A stretch of DNA of 64,000 nt, from positions 620,001-684,000 of the forward strand of contig CAJXMW010000001.1 of the NCBI GenBank assembly GCA_913056235.1, in the 5' to 3' direction. This document shows, in pieces, positions 62,367-64,000 of the stretch. Made by a program: the position numbers and the translations under genes. The first letter of the stretch is position 1; each line of letters begins with the position of its first letter. Below the pieces are notes generated by a model. That model was given only the letters and a program-made list of their open reading frames with translations. It did no database searches and had not been told where the DNA came from. This DNA is from an uncultured Fodinibius sp. Lineage in GTDB: Bacteria > Bacteroidota > Rhodothermia > Balneolales > Balneolaceae.

Positions 62367-63266
62367 TTAGAACAGATCGCCTTGGTTTCCGCCATTTCCA
62401 CCGATATTCGGAACCTTCAGATCCGTTTCCAGCCTGTCATTCATATTTTTGATGAAATGTGCGGCCAACTCGGGGGATTTTTCCTCCTTATTCTGGTGGA
62501 CAAAAAAGTGAATATTACCCAATCCCTGGTTGGTCCATTTCTCCAGCCGATCCACCCAGTCGTCGAGCCGAGTAAAATCACTTTCGTGATTGGCCCCCAC
62601 GTATCGAATAAACACCTCGTTATTGGTAGGACGCATGTGCAGCAGGTCGCGCCGCCCGGCCGTGTCGGTAATCACATTGGCTACCTTGTGTTCTTCGAGC
62701 AATGCGTATAGATCCTCCGCAACGTCCTCATCGCCAAACCAGTCGGGATGGCGAAATTCGATAGCCAGCGGCAACTCCTTCGGCCAGTATTCCACAAAAT
62801 TCTGAACGCGATTAAAATATTTAGGCGCAAACTTGCCGCGCAACTGAAGAAAGATCGTCCCTAGTTTTTCTTTGAAATGAATAATGCTGTCATAATAATC
62901 GTCAACGGCACTTTCGATGTCGTTCAACCATTTCAGGTGGCTGATATAGCGATTCACTTTGGGAAAGAATCGAAAGTTCTCCGGAACCCGGCTGTGCCAG
63001 TCGGCAATCTGATCAGCATCAAAGGTATTATAAAAGGTAGCGTTCAGCTCTACCGAGTTAAATTGCTGTCCGTAATATTTCAGTTTGTCGCCGGTGCCCT
63101 TGGGATAGAGGCTATTCAGATCTTTGGGATTCCATTTTGCGCATCCCACAAAAACGCTGGGGACATCCACGTTCTCATATTGCGATAACAGTTGTGCTGT
63201 GTCCGGGTGATCGTCGGGGAGGGAAAAGTCGATATCTCCAGGATTATTTACACTGCCAAACTTCAT
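62367..63266 (-). CDS. DUF72 (YecE-like) protein
   Basis: A 299-residue soluble protein with the TIM-barrel-like DUF72 fold. Blocks: VFVGCAKWNPKDLNSLYPKG, YYGQQFNSVELNATFYNTFD, WHSRVPENFRFFPKVNRYIS, LGTIFLQLRGKFAPKYFNRV, LAIEFRHPDWF and FIRYVGANHES. Function is not established. The first about 35 residues precede the usual domain start and are the part duplicated in the fragment at 62158-62262. Confidence 0.9.
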   Translation of the reverse strand: MKFGSVNNPGDIDFSLPDDHPDTAQLLSQYENVDVPSVFVGCAKWNPKDLNSLYPKGTGDKLKYYGQQFNSVELNATFYNTFDADQIADWHSRVPENFRFFPKVNRYISHLKWLNDIESAVDDYYDSIIHFKEKLGTIFLQLRGKFAPKYFNRVQNFVEYWPKELPLAIEFRHPDWFGDEDVAEDLYALLEEHKVANVITDTAGRRDLLHMRPTNNEVFIRYVGANHESDFTRLDDWVDRLEKWTNQGLGNIHFFVHQNKEEKSPELAAHFIKNMNDRLETDLKVPNIGGNGGNQGDLF

Positions 63267-63348
63267 AAAAATATGATCTGGTTTTAAAAATTATGCAAAG
63301 AAAAAGTACAATTTTACATTCAAAATATCCTCAGTCCAAATCCAGAAA

Positions 63349-63365
63349 TCCCGAAAAAGTCGGGA
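63349..63365. repeat. short hairpin with adjacent TTCAGGATGACA repeat
   Basis: TCCCGA-AAAAG-TCGGGA, followed at 63374-63385 by the TTCAGGATGACA phrase also seen at 35306-35317. It lies between the PLP-enzyme stop codon and the DUF72 gene start and could be a weak terminator. Confidence 0.4.
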
Positions 63366-63393
63366 CACGGTAAGTTCAGGATGACACAAAGTT

Positions 63394-64000
63394 TTACTTA
63401 AACAAATTAAGCAGTCCGCCGGTATGCCAGAACAATACGTTATCGGTTGGCTCAAAAATTCCCTTCCGACTGTAATCCACCAGCGCCGCAGCGGCCTTGG
63501 CCGTGTAGACGGGATCCAGGGTAATACCCTCTACATCCAAAAAGGCCTTGGTAACATTCGCCGACAGCTCTGTGGGAATGCCATATCCTTCGCCAACGTA
63601 GCTGTCATCAATATTAAGCTCCTCGGCGGTGATCGGGGCATCAAGGCCAATCCGCTCGATCATCGGTTGAGTTGCACTTAGTATCGACTCTTTTATCTTT
63701 TCAGGCGGATCATCCGCGCTGATGCCATAAACCGGCATATCGTGGAGTCCGAACAGGCGTTTGCCCACTTCCAGTCCGGCCGTGGTGCCACCGGAAGAGC
63801 AGGCGTGAATAATGGCATCAAACTGCATACCAATCTCTTGCTGCTGTGCCTGCAGCTCATCCACCGCGTTGACAAATCCCCACGAGCCAATCTCGTTGGA
63901 AGCACCCAGCGGGATAATGTAAGGCTGTTTGCCCTCATCCTTCAATTCGTCTGCAATTTTCTCCATGGTAGGCTGGCGTTCATCGCGGCTGTCCACATAT
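63394..64000 (-). CDS. D-cysteine desulfhydrase / ACC deaminase-family PLP enzyme (5' end missing)
   Basis: A fold-type II PLP enzyme of the DcyD/AcdS group; the frame is open to the window edge at 64000, so the N-terminal part with the PLP-binding Lys is not visible. The remaining about 202 residues show YIIPLGASNEIGSWGFVNAV, the HACSSGGTTAGLEVGKRLFG phosphate loop, YGISADDPPEKIKESI, and the C-terminal LDPVYTAKAAAALVDYSRKG and NVLFWHTGGLLNLF, all typical. D-cysteine desulfhydrase is more likely than ACC deaminase, but the deciding residues cannot be judged here. Confidence 0.88.
   Translation of the reverse strand, partial: YVDSRDERQPTMEKIADELKDEGKQPYIIPLGASNEIGSWGFVNAVDELQAQQQEIGMQFDAIIHACSSGGTTAGLEVGKRLFGLHDMPVYGISADDPPEKIKESILSATQPMIERIGLDAPITAEELNIDDSYVGEGYGIPTELSANVTKAFLDVEGITLDPVYTAKAAAALVDYSRKGIFEPTDNVLFWHTGGLLNLFK

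Noticed and set aside
1-64000. CRISPR arrays, tRNA or rRNA genes.
   Set aside because: No regularly spaced repeats, no clover-leaf T-loop sequences in gaps and no rRNA-like sequence were seen by eye; a covariance search would be decisive.

Overview
The window is a compact, mostly single-copy stretch of chromosome from a Gram-negative bacterium of the Bacteroidota/Rhodothermota/Balneolota group. This placement is inferred from gene content: TonB-dependent receptor with a carboxypeptidase-regulatory-like domain, DUF5916 protein, TPR-CHAT proteins, four-domain FAS1 lipoprotein, NfeD-slipin pair, ECF sigma factor with a TPR anti-sigma-like partner, and many AT-rich intergenic repeats. Balneolota (Fodinibius/Gracilimonas-like) is my best guess. 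No rRNA, tRNA, CRISPR array, prophage or plasmid backbone was seen.

Layout. 0-2.2 kb: end of a class IV aminotransferase, then a FetAB-type metal exporter. 2.2-7.7 kb: plug-only lipoprotein, two-component system, TonB-dependent outer-membrane protein and a small hypothetical gene. 7.7-14.8 kb: HtpX, a PLP decarboxylase, a TetR regulator divergent from NfeD-slipin, and a YdjM-like hydrolase. 14.9-25.4 kb: RND efflux pair, DUF5916 protein, PhoX and an outer-membrane porin. 25.5-27 kb: a gene-poor scar holding a dead IS1595-family (IS1016-like) element. 27-31.7 kb: an NtrB/NtrC-type sensor and regulator, two YceI proteins and a receiver domain without phosphorylation residues. 31.8-36.3 kb: DinB, a repeat-rich non-coding region, an HTH protein, Nudix, CDP-alcohol phosphatidyltransferase and FtsY. 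36.4-43.4 kb: two secreted TPR-CHAT proteins with a 31-codon gene between them, then a decayed GxxExxY gene lying in direct repeats. 43.4-52 kb: M28 peptidase, ScpA, sigma/anti-sigma, RuvB, FAS1 protein, MetK. 52-64 kb: AsmA-like protein, M14 peptidase, baeRF protein, RtcB, divergent Nramp, and a run of small enzymes ending in a truncated D-cysteine desulfhydrase-like gene.

The most interesting signal is regulatory. The divergent 27.4-27.77 kb region has two sigma-54-type -24/-12 promoters pointing outward, to the YceI operon and to the degenerate receiver. Between them lie two TTGCA-N4-TGCAA dyads whose centres are exactly 32 bp apart. The same pair of dyads, also 32 bp centre to centre, sits upstream of the porin gene at 23.84-23.88 kb, at almost the same distance from a sigma-54-like promoter. 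An NtrC-family activator and its PAS histidine kinase are encoded just downstream of the YceI genes. I infer a small sigma-54 envelope regulon (porin, two YceI proteins, pseudo-receiver) controlled by this pair. The second candidate is a short Gly-tailed peptide gene with a strong ribosome-binding site and its own terminator, placed between the two TPR-CHAT genes.
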